Assembly (NCBI GenBank): GCA_026874595.1
Contig: CM049310.1
Location: 37,273,558 to 37,337,557, forward strand
Reading direction: 5' to 3'
DNA length: 64,000 nucleotides
Source of the DNA: Sipunculus nudus
Lineage: Eukaryota; Annelida; Sipuncula; Golfingiida; Sipunculidae
Made by a program: the position numbers and the translations under genes
The notes under the pieces: generated by a model
The model's database searches: none
The model's input: the letters and a program-made list of their open reading frames with translations, nothing else
What the model was told of the DNA's origin: nothing
Part shown: positions 1 through 11,200 of the stretch, piece by piece
Layout of the letters: each line of letters starts with the position of its first letter
Position numbering within the stretch: the stretch's first letter is position 1

Positions 1-1843
1 CCGTAACATGTCCACATTTAAACTGATAAGTTTTATGACCATGCAGACCTTAATAATCAGCTGCATACATGCTGCTGAATGAATTTAAAAAGTGTAGTAG
101 GGTTGAAAGTTTACATGAAGAGGTAAAGATGGATACAGAAATCCAAAACTTGGATTTCGGTACCTATTATGATGTCTTGGTCAAAATAAAATATTTTTTT
201 TGTCCCACCCGTAACAGGTAATGCTGCAATTGTCATGATTATTAACCAAGAACTGCATTTTGTGTTACACTGACCAGAATAGAAGTGAGATTAATATTTC
301 ATATGTGTCTGGGGTACATGTAACTCTAACAAATCAGAATCAAGTGTTTCATCCAAAAAGGTTGGTATTGTCAATCATAACTGTCCCACCCGTAACAGTG
401 GAATAGCAGTGTAAAATTAGAGACAAGATAAACCTTAAACCTTTATACAGAAAAGCTCAAACCTGAACTGTTTTGTCATGCCTAATCTGTATGCCTGTCC
501 TTTGAATTTATTGTACAGCATATCAAAGATACATCATTTTGTCCCACCCGTAACGTGTCCCACCCGTAACATTGTCTCACCCGTAACAAGGCAAAGAATA
601 TAGCTTGCTGCAGATTAAATAAGATTGAACAACCCCTTTCATGTTAACTTTGATGGTATCTTCTTCGACTCATTTTAAAGGTAATACTATACTTTTAATA
701 TATGTTTTAATATACTTTTTAGGCCTTCTTTGGTTAATAATTAGGATTTTCAGGAAAGCAATTTATCATATTGTTATTTATTTATATTTAATGCCCAAAA
801 TTTTCTTTCCCTGGATCAATCTGAATTTAATTTAATTAATTATGTTTTCAACATTATATATTATTTAAATCATTTAAAATATAAGCAAATAATAAAGGGA
901 AACTGCATAAAATGACAGATGTTTTAGTAAATTAGTTGATAAAGACATATATATATTGAAAGGTGACATTAAAGGCAGGTCTGGTCAATAATGGTAACAA
1001 TAATGGTATGGATTTCAAAAAGAAACTGGCAAAATTGAAAGGTTGGGAAAACATGAGCACATTTATTTTACATTTACTGTACTTTTACAGTGCTTCATGG
1101 ACTGTACTAATAAGCATATCTTAAGCAATTATTTCAAAGAGTAGCCATGCAGGGTTATTTTTTTTAAATTAACTGCTGCAACTTTTCATCAGAATTATCA
1201 GAATGACTGTGCAGATTATTTTATAGCATTTTCTCACCATAAAATTGATCAATAAAGAGGAATATTAAAACATAACTGTTGTAAAAGTAAATAGCATTAC
1301 CAGCCTTTGTCCCACCCGTAACGGTCCTCCATAGTCATTCTTTTGGCAAATTTGACAAATTACTCATTTTAAATTCTAAAAAGAAATATACTGTGTCTTG
1401 ATTTTCAATAGTCAATGGCATATTTAAGGTTTGTGACTTATTTTATTGTCTTATTAGTGTATAAATTTGATGTTAATATTAATTAAAATCACATTTCTAT
1501 CAAATATGTCCCACCCGTAACACTTTTTATCTTAACATATTTAATAGTAAGACTATTGGGTTGAACTTATTCTACCTATCAGGTGTCTCATTGCCTCAGG
1601 TACATGCAAGTTGAAAAAAAGTTCCCATCAAGTAAAACCTGGGACCAGCAAGGTGGAACACTGTGTGTGTTATGGGTGGGACAGATTATGATGACTTTGT
1701 AATATTGATTTATCATTATCTAACCATGGAGGAAAGTGGGAGCTGGGAGATTTCTGAGATAAGTATACCAGCTTATGTACATGCATAAAAGATAAATAAT
1801 TAAGATTTCTATTACAATAAATGTTGGTGTTACGGGTGGGACA
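1..1843. repeat. Cluster of a dispersed 16-bp motif, TGTCCCACCCGTAACA
   Basis: Ten near-identical copies of TGTCCCACCCGTAACA lie in otherwise unrelated AT-rich sequence. Plus-orientation copies are at 1 (cut by the window edge), 201, 382, 540, 556, 573 (one mismatch), 1308 and 1507. Two inverted copies are at 1669 (one mismatch) and 1828. The flanks of the copies do not resemble each other, so this is not an ordinary tandem satellite, and I noticed no further copy in the rest of the window by eye. It could be a binding-site array, the degraded core of a satellite, or part of an element that extends left of the window. Confidence 0.8.
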
Positions 1844-3618
1844 TAAATGTACAGAAATATCGCAATTGGCCCTATTGCGTATCACAGTAGTATATATCTG
1901 CATTCCTATATAAGGAATATAATTATCTATGCATCACACTTTTTTCGCATATCCACATACCTACATTCAGATACCTTGAATATAATGACTGATGCATTAC
2001 ATTTTATACATCTTAAACACCCTTACATTTAATACATCTCTATACCACCATTTTCATATTTCTGGAATATAATTATCCTGCTATTCATCTGATGTATACC
2101 TAATATTCAAGCCTATACTTATGTCAAATTGTCTATATTTTCAATGGTATAATGTGATAGCTGAGGTCCAAGGCCAGTGAGTGCCACTGTCTACTGTTAT
2201 ACTGAATGAGCACTGATGAAAATTGCAATATCTAAGACATAAGATGATTAAAATACTAGAATGAGTTTGTTTTTTGCATCTCAAAAACAGATAGGTCTCT
2301 GATCCCAAATGTAAGGAAGAAAAGGTTGGACTACTTCAAAAATTCGAGATTCACAATAAATTTACATTTCAGCTGATTTGTCCTTGAAAATGAAGGTCAA
2401 AATTAATGATTTTCAAACCCATCCAAGATTCTTGTAGAAACAATTGACATATCAAAATTCACCAAAAAACAATTGAGTGGTTCAAAAGTTATGGAGTTCA
2501 CAATATTTTTATTTTGGATGATTTGACCTTGAAGATGAAGGTCAAGGTCACCAGTTTTCCCAGCCACCAAGAACCATCTGATAGGACAATCCCAGATATG
2601 TTATTATCAATATTATTTCATTATAATTAAGTGATTATTAAATAAATATTTCATTACCTTTTGATCAGGTATTGATGGTTAAACAAAGTTTCCAATAAAG
2701 AAAATACCCCTTTGCAATCTGAAACATCTTCCAAAAGCAACTTCGTATTATTATTAAATGCAAGAAATACATGCTGTTTCTATATCTTCAAAAGCAGTGC
2801 AGTCTGCTTTCGGCTTTGGACATACCTTCATTGGTCAGTAAATGCTTACGCTGCATGTATAAACATACGTACGTTAGTCATGATCATGGACAACAATCTG
2901 CGGGAACGCGGTCGTGGTTCTTCTCAGATGATTCCCTCCACCATTGCCCGACTAAAACCAGATAGCAAACTCACTAGTGACCCCTATTGACACCAGCAGA
3001 CACCAGTGCTCCGCCTAGGGGACAATCGCTCCCAAAAGTTGTCTCAAACTTGGGGAGTTTAATTTAAACAATCCACGTTCCGTTTACCTGCATGTCGATC
3101 TGATGATGCAGAGTTGATATTAAATTTACGTTTCCATTTAAACAAATCCATCTGCTGTCTCTCATATAATCGATTTTCTCTCTCGTGCTATATTTGTCCT
3201 CAACTACACTTGACGGGTCGTTATTCCTGGAGTGATTATGTGAAACAACAACAAAAATTCATTTAATGATGAAATCAGATAATAATAATTGTTATTATCA
3301 TCATTATTATTATTTAATAACAAAATATATATTCAGTCCGATCCCTTTAACCCGGCACCATCCTAGATGGGCCTATTCTGAATTAGGCCTACGCATTTTG
3401 CCGGATGATGTGTTAACTTTTAAAGATTGTAGAATAGATCCCATTACACTATTAGCCTATAGTTACAAATTCATATGAGGGATTTTTTACGCATATAGGG
3501 CTTACGCTCACATGCACGGAAACACCGCTTGATAATGCGAAATGCCGAATTAGAATTTTACAAAATAATGTATGAAATCCGTTTACAAGGAATTTCCCGT
3601 ATTACGCTGAATGCCGAT

Positions 3619-3650
<32 letters not shown>

Positions 3651-4041
3651 TATATATATATATATAAGTAAATATATATCATATAGAGTCAGTGTCGAAA
3701 AACTTCACATAATGCTCACCTGGCGTCTCGACATTCCTGTTGCTTCGGGACAGCCAGATTAATCGTTTATGACGCCATTAATTTTGCACAGACCTCGGGC
3801 GCCAGAATATGTTATCGACCAGGCAACATTTGCCAATATTGGTGAATTACTACGTGTTGATCATTACATGCGTAGCATTGATTTCTCCTTAGGCAGGTTG
3901 TGGCACACAAGCCTGAAGTCACGTCATTTCAACCTAGTCATCCGATTCGTATAATTATATACGCCTGCGTAAGACGCAAGTTTCTTAAAAAATATGAAAA
4001 TCAATTATTTTCTTTGTTTTAGTTTGAATTTACATCACTTA
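1844..4041. other. No gene recognised; AT-rich intergenic DNA
   Basis: The short ORFs here show no recognisable family. The stretch at 2,160-2,600 contains repeated 'aaggtcaag'-type phrases typical of degraded dispersed repeats. The part at 2,860-3,080 is somewhat richer in CpG and GC than its flanks, but no exon could be supported. Confidence 0.5.
3621..3666. repeat. (TATG)n/(TA)n microsatellite
   Basis: About seven TATG units run directly into a short TA run. Confidence 0.9.
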
Positions 4042-4357
4042 GGCAAAAAAAAGAGGTATGGTTCTCAGGCATTGTTTTTCAGAAATCAGTGCGGGCGGGC
4101 AATTTTTGTTTTACCCTTTTTATGTTTCGATAAAAATGTCATATGTTAAGGGAAAAGCATGATAATAACATTTGTTTTTGCTTTTTTACTAGACATGTAA
4201 AAGCACTACATAACAAAGGAAATCTTATCAAAATTGTATTACTTGATCTTCTTGAAAGATGAAAATCAATATAACCTTTTTTGACGCCGGGGGGGGGGGG
4301 GGGGGGGGGGGTAAAATTGACGTGGGTGGTACCTGAAAACCATGCCTCTTTTTTGCC
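4042..4357. mobile_element. MITE copy 1, TIR core AGGTATGGTTCTCAGGCA
   Basis: Inverted ends: the left end reads GGC, an A-run, then AGGTATGGTTCTCAGGCA; the right end is its imperfect reverse complement ending in GCC. It has no coding capacity. The flanks are TTA on the left and ATA on the right, a near match to a 3-bp TWA target duplication. A second copy lies at 28,725-29,059. The interior carries a 23-G homopolymer at 4,289-4,311 where the second copy has only five Gs. Short length, TIRs and a TWA target suggest a PIF/Harbinger-type non-autonomous element, by inference. Confidence 0.75.
4289..4311 (+). repeat. 23-nt G homopolymer
   Basis: An uninterrupted run of 23 G inside MITE copy 1, read directly from the sequence. 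The length may be affected by sequencing. Confidence 0.9.
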
Positions 4358-7300
4358 ATATGATTAAATATATGCATTATACTAATACCAGCAGTTATTC
4401 AGTGTCCAGGAGACGGCAGGCTGTTTATGTATCAAGCAGTTGAGAAACGGATAGTGACGGAGTTTTGGCGCGCACTCAGAAGATGGCGCATACATGCACA
4501 TAGCTGACGAACACGAATAACGCATGTATATGTAAAGCAGGCCTCCAACAGCGCGATTTGAAATAACTTGTCTACTTCGATTCTCTTGGCTTCTGTTTTC
4601 TGTTTCTACGACATACACTTGTAGTACAAGCTATCACACGCAGTGATTTCCTTCTATGTTCTACGATATCGTAACAAGTTTTATCGTGTAATACACTCAT
4701 GGTGTGGAAACGTTTTGAAATTTTATCCTATACATCCTATATGTGTTTTTATCTATTTCACAGTTATTTAAGTTGAAATAATATAGTAAAAGGAGCGTCC
4801 CTTTGAATCCGCAAGCGAGGACCACCTCATGCAAACAAAGTAGGCCAAGCAAAATAAACACGTCATGCATGGTATGTTGGGTGAGCAAAGATTTTCCCGG
4901 CATTGTGTTCTTGGAAGACTTTAATATAAAAAAAATGGAAAATGTACGTGGACGCTTCGTAACAGATGATCACATAACAAAAGCCTACTGCAACTGCTCT
5001 GTATACGCAGGCCTGCTGATGAACAGTTTGCCGCATGAACAATCACTTGCGCTCGGCATTCTTCATATTTTCATTTTTCTTTCACGGTGTTTTAAATTCC
5101 TGCAAGACACCTGATCACCCTATAGTGACCCTACAGGTAAAATTTCATGTAGTGATGACTGTGGGTTAAATATTCAATTTAAGTTGCCAAGCTAAATCTA
5201 AGATCTTATTAAGCATATATGAAGGTACTCCAATTAGCTGTTAAATTAAGCTTTGTTATGCTGATGGAGTAATCCGTCATTCAGCATTGTTATATTAATG
5301 TGAAGGCTGACATCTTATAAGCCATTGCCTGGTCAGAACATTCCCCCTGTTGTTTATAGGCTGTAGCAATCAAACTTATTAGGGAGCCTGTATATTTATA
5401 GGACTTCCAGGTATGTTGGAGCTGTTACATATGGATAAAAACATTATAAATTTTCCAGAGTAAAGACATCAACATTCATCGGTTAGGCACTGTTAAATCT
5501 TTTAGTGGTTTAGTGAGAGAATAATAATTCATTCACTGAAACCTGTACTACATCTCAGGTGTGATAACAGGATCATATATAAAAAGCGGGAATCAACCCA
5601 TTGGCACAGGTAAAAAACGTTGGTCCGTAGACTATGCATAACTTTCAAATGCATAACTATAGGAACGCAAACAAGATTCTGTATCTGTGAATGTCCGTAT
5701 TCTATAACCATTTATTATTATGTACTTGTGCAACATTTTATTTGAAATATAACCGATCCAAACCCACACAATCATATGGATATGTCATAGGCCTGCACCA
5801 GGAACACCTTAATACATCTGTAAAACAAAGTACACATGTTGGGTTTAACATAAGGATTATATAATTACTGTAGTATTGACAGAGAAGGCTGTGCTCATCC
5901 TTCCCCCAGAGGTGATTTTTACTCAAAACCTCTTCCTAGTGGAAAAATGTTCGCATTTTGATACATTAACTCAATGTGTCAGTTGTGCAAGCACAGATTC
6001 AATACCGTATTCAAGAGCTGAGCCAGCCAAATAAGGATTTCCCAGGAGTTTTCAGGAAAATTTAACAAATCTCAGGAAGCAATCAAAGGGCAACTACCAG
6101 GGTTCTGAAGATTTAGAGTTATTTATAGGAGTACCTGAAGCCCTGAGCAACAAGTAAAAGTGTGTTTAAAAGGTTCAGATAGCTGTTCTGGTATGACTGT
6201 AACACTGAACAGTTCTACAAAGGAGCTGAATGTAATAATAATAGGTGTAACATTAACTATTCCATATTAACAGGTACATGTATATTGGAAACGTTGATTA
6301 TGCAGTAAAAAAATATAGGAAAATATTGGAGACTGAGGCCTAAATGCTGAAAAGTATAGGAAATTAAAGTAGGCATTTTTTTCATAGGAAAATATAGGAA
6401 TACATAGGAAATACATAGATGTTGTATGAATCCCTGCAATTAAAATTCCAGGACTTTCCAGGAGACGTTGGAACCCTGCTATAGTTCAGATTATTGTCAG
6501 TCAGTTGAGCTAAAAAAGCACGGAGATTTATTCTCTGTATATACATTTTATTTATAATATATCATGAACATACTGAAGTCATAACAGATACAAAACAATT
6601 GGAAATTTCATCTTATAAATACACTGGCTCTATGGACTAAATTTGTCATTTATTACATATATGTTATCTACTAAATAAATGACAAAATAATACAATGTCA
6701 TTTATTTACCTGTTAGTATATGTACCTCAATATAACAGAAATTCAGTTACTAAGGGTTTTCACAAGATAACTTCCAATTTGATTGGTAACCACTCCAATA
6801 AATTATATATAATAAAACCTCACGCTGACTACTTGAAGAAATCATTTTTTATGGAGAGGCCCTATTTTCAGAACAAATTAGATAATTCTTACAAATATTT
6901 GATCTCCTTAAGGTCTTCGAAAAATGATCACATAAGTGGCTGAAACTGCTTTTGTGTCTTAATGTTAATTTATATGTCATATATTACATTCTATTTTATA
7001 TTCTTCAAGATTTCCTAGTTCTCTCAATCTCACAGGTGCACTGTATATTACAATGCACGTCACAGTTTAATATTTTCATGTTTAATATCAAATCTTGCTG
7101 CATCATTTTATCTTGAGCCACTTTATTGTATTGTCATTGTTCTTAATACTTTATGATATTTCTTGTATAAACTGCATTTTCTAACAGGGCCCTGTGGCAG
7201 ATAAGACAACCTTGTCTGAATAGGCCTTCTTCTATAAATATGTTTAAATAAATACATAAATTGAATTGTTTGTGATTTAATGGCAGCATTTAGTATATTT

Positions 7301-7602
7301 AAGCAAATTAAAAGTCTCTCACAATTTAGGTACCTTGCACACAGGTTAAACTGAGCAAAATTAACAAACAGGTCATAAACATACATTATATAAGTGCTAA
7401 AACAAGAATACAACTATTACATAATGAGAACCTCAAAACCATTACAATAGTCCTAAACTTACATGAGTAATTGTGAAGCCACATTCATATCATGGAGTTC
7501 ATAATAGAGTAAATAACTCTTCTCTTGTATTTTGAAGTGATCAATATGTGCATATTACTTTCCTATCAAATTATCAAAATGCATCCGTATAATAGATATA
7601 TT
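4358..7602. other. No gene recognised; degraded repeats
   Basis: No ORF here looks like a known protein and no consistent exon chain was found. A block at about 6,040-6,480 repeats phrases such as 'caggaaaat' and 'ataggaaa', and is bounded by CAGGGTTC (near 6,098) and GAACCCTG (near 6,467), which may be a decayed hAT-like element without a visible target duplication. The lower end may hold the 3' UTR of the minus-strand PHF20-like gene; a TTTATT (AATAAA on the minus strand) is at 7,122. Confidence 0.4.
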
Positions 7603-7603
7603 G

Positions 7604-7683
<80 letters not shown>

Positions 7684-7700
7684 CATGTATATTATATTAT
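7603..7700. repeat. (CA)n(TA)n compound microsatellite
   Basis: A short CA run followed by about 29 TA dinucleotides, then an interrupted tail and GA-rich DNA. The neighbouring ORFs made of Tyr-Ile repeats are products of this repeat, not genes. Confidence 0.95.
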
Positions 7701-7985
7701 ACATATTAGTATATATATGGAGAGAGAGGGAGACAGAGAGAGCGACAGAAAGAGAGAGAGTCTCAGGGTCAATATATGGGACACAGTTTGTGCATTTTAT
7801 GTATTTTGAAATGTGATAAATATTTGCTTTTCTCACAATAGTTCATCAAATTGTAAAGCACCGTGATGGAAAAGATACTGGAGATTCAGTTATTCCATAC
7901 CTATCTGTACTCAAAATGTGCTACCTGTTTTAGCTTAATTTTAGCTCTACATAGAAGATGTCATCCTTCCAGCATATATGCCATG

Positions 7986-8011
7986 TATGTGTGTGTGTGT
8001 GTGTGTGTGTG
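7986..8011. repeat. (GT)n microsatellite
   Basis: About 13 GT units just downstream of the stop codon of the PHF20-like gene, so probably in its 3' UTR. Confidence 0.9.
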
Positions 8012-8073
8012 AAGTAACAGTTTTCAAAAGGACAAAGTATGTTTTCTCTGTGATGTTGAGGTTGACAGGCTCC

Positions 8074-8204
8074 TTAACAGTGGTACATGGACATCCGGTT
8101 GACCTTAGCAAGGTCCCGCAGTAACTGATGGAGAGACTTTTTCAGCTGTGGCAGATCACTCAGAATATTTTCAGGGTCCACATGGCCTTCCCGAGCTTCC
8201 AGAG
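8074..8204 (-). CDS. PHF20: PHF20-like exon 18 and stop (residues 1024-1065)
   Basis: C-terminal helix with L-P-Q-L-K-K-S-L-H-Q-L-L-R-D-L-A-K-V, similar to the end of PHF20/PHF20L1, then TAA at 8,074-8,076. Acceptor ATTACAG|CT. Confidence 0.88.
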
Positions 8205-11200
8205 CTGTAATCAAAATGAATGATTACAGTGATGATATTGAGCTAAATCTCTCAGCAAATACATTGTGTTTTATACGTTAGGGCTTGTCCTAAAAATCTT
8301 AGTGTTTACACAGGAAGAATAAGAATTCTTCTGTCTGATGAACTATGAATGAAAATAAAGTATGAGAAATACAAGCCAAGGTTTACTGAAAAAAATAAAA
8401 GTTCATTAAAAATTGTTAACCTATCAATAAATACAGTTAGGGAAATCTGAAAACAGCAGATTTAATATCAAAATATTGCTTGGGTGAGGGAGGGTGGGAG
8501 GGTGCATCATATTATGCACAAGTTTACTTCCCAAGCATTATATAAACAACTGATACTTGCTGAGCTTCAAGAGACTGACCCAATGATTACTGATAGACAA
8601 ACCTGTGACTTGTTCCTCAATGCTGTCCAGGCGTGTCTCGATCAGGTCATGTGACATGGTCACATGGTGCATCAGGTTATCCTGGCAGGCTTTCAGTGGG
8701 TCCACAGGGGTCTCCAAGTCCTCCACCTCAACCTCTACTTCTACCTCATCTTCCACAGCCTCTGGCTTCTGAAACAAGACCAGGGTTTGTTTCAATAACA
8801 ATGTAAATTACTTATGTCAAAGCCCAGGATTAAAACCTGAAAAATAACTTGCCTAGGCCTTAGAGATAAGTCTATTTATATAACGCTGGTTTAACAAAGT
8901 CAAACTTAAGCCTGGGCTTAAGTCAGTTAATTGATACACCCCCCAGGGGCTAATGTTTAGTTGAGCTTGAAAATGTATGAAACAATGACACAATGGTATT
9001 CTTCTCAGTTCCCAGGCTCCATATTAATTATTAACTGATTGCCAAGGGCAAATATAAGGTCAAGGATACTATGGTAGAGCAAACCAAGGTAGCTTCCCAT
9101 TTGCCCATTTGGGCCAGTGGGTAAAAAATAAAATTATTCTCATCTCAAATTACCTGTACATTTATCTGTACAAATTCAACAGAGACATAATTAACAAACA
9201 TATAGTTAAACATGTTTACTGTAGTAAAATGCATTAAAAACTACAACACAATCTAAAGGAACACAAAGTTAGATGTTACTTTCTTGACTTGGCAATTGCT
9301 TTCAAAAGTTGATGTCAAGCCCTGGCTCCTTTGTTGTAATATGCTTCTTGCTCGAGTTTAAAATTGCGAAATACCTTTCCATAATGACTTTTCCATTTAC
9401 ATTGTATATCCATGGAACTTCCAAAGTATGACACTGGTGGCACCTGTTTCTTTTTTTTGGAGATGGAGAGATGCCTGTATTAGTGTATTAGATGAGTAAT
9501 GGACTTCTGAATCTATTTTACACTTGACCCCCATCTGCATCTGTAAAATGACTGTGTCTGTGGAGGAGGATTTTCATGTAAAATTATACAAAGTACAGCT
9601 GTACAAACATCTTTGTCATGTTTTTAAACCCTGCAAATGATTCAATATGAGAGTACCTGTTCTGCTGGTGGCTGAGAGTTGACGCTTGCCTTTGCTTTTG
9701 TCTGGACTGTGTCACCTTTTGTGTCAGTTCCATGATTGTCATCTTTTCCACCTGCAGTGACACCGGCTTCAGATGCCACAGGTAACTTTGTGTCAGATGC
9801 CACAGGTGACTTTGTGTCAGCTTTTTCCTCAGCACCACATGGCAGCACTGCTTCTTTAGATACTTCTGGTTCAACTGTTTGCTTTGTTGAGCTTGTGCTT
9901 TCAGTTTTGTCAATAACTACATCACTACTACATGACTTATCAGGTTTGTCAGAATTTGTGCTTGTCCTTTCCCTAGTGTCTTTAATGCTGTCCAGTTCAC
10001 TTTGTTTTTTAATTGGTGGAACATCAGCTACCAGTGGTTCGTTGGATGGCTCAGGCTTTACAGGTGGCTCCACCTGTTGTTCATTGGCAGCTTCAACTTT
10101 TTCACTGACAGATTTTTGTGTGTCATTTAATAATGGAATATCATTTTCTTTTTTGTCTTGCTTATTGTTTTCACTATTTACAATCAATTCAGGTTTGCTA
10201 CACTTTTCTTCACCATCTGAATGTACATCTATCATTTCTTCAGAATCTTTTTCAAACTGATACTCAGCAGTGCTGTCCAAGTCTGTTTCCTTATCTGTCA
10301 AGCCTGCCATGCCCTCTGACCTCTGACCCTGGTTCTTATCACCATCTTTTTCTATATCATGATCTTCTGTTTGGTCTGCCATGCTCTCCGCCATCTGTTC
10401 TTCATCTCGTAACAGTTTTTGTTCCTCCTGTTTCCTTCTCTCCATCTCCTTGTCCCAGTCTATGGTCCAACGCTTCACTTCTGGATTGTTTTTATCCCTA
10501 GTACACAAGAAATCAACAAAAAGTGATGACGAATATAATTAATAAATTAGAGCAACATCTTCTCATATCATCTGTTAGTTAATGCTGAGACAGGAGATAA
10601 TGAATTGTTACACATTGACAGGATGCTTAAATTCTTCTGAAGTCCAAACATATCTATCACATCTAGTTGTAAGAACACCATTACAACCTTTTTATTTGAC
10701 TGATCTGAAATTTGACTTTTTGGTATGTAACTTCGTGATTAAAAATGTCCAAGTTAATAGCCTATGATTGAGGGGGAAAACCTTACTTTGCAGCATGGAG
10801 TTTCCGTCGCAGACCCTTTAGTACTGTAGTTACATTCAACATATCTGCTATAAGGTCATGTGTCGCTCGAACGTTTGGAGGTTGGCGATCAGAGTCACAG
10901 TTTGGCAAAAATCTGAAACAAGCTAGTGTCCCTTCCTTCCACCAGTCTTGATTCCACATGTACTGAGCGTTTTCTCTTACACCTACAAAAAATAACAAAA
11001 ATGTAATGCTGCCATTTTCTTTCCATAGTGTATAAGTGTTGACCAATTCTTCTTCATGGGCAACTTTGACCAATCAGAAACATTTTAAAGAATCTACTCA
11101 TGCATGGTATTATATTTTAAAACAAATGTGATACAGGGAGTATCATCCAGGGAGTCTGTTTCACATAAAACTAATCAAGGGGTTAAAAATCTTATCATGG

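Noticed and set aside
4803-5114. 103-codon plus-strand ORF as a small gene
   Set aside because: No recognisable domain, signal peptide or splice partner; the length is within chance for a 64-kb window.
6098-6475. hAT element bounded by CAGGGTTC/GAACCCTG
   Set aside because: The flanks show no 8-bp duplication and the inverted ends are only 8 bp, so the call is not secure.
7525-7836. ORFs on both strands made of Tyr-Ile and Cys-Val repeats
   Set aside because: Translations of the CA/TA microsatellite; no unique coding sequence. The same applies at 46,594-46,871, 60,692-61,129 and 62,605-62,917.
9736-10501. Long plus-strand ORFs (174 and 127 aa)
   Set aside because: They lie opposite PHF20-like exon 16, whose splice sites and phases fit; the open frames are a by-product of its Ser/Glu-rich codons.
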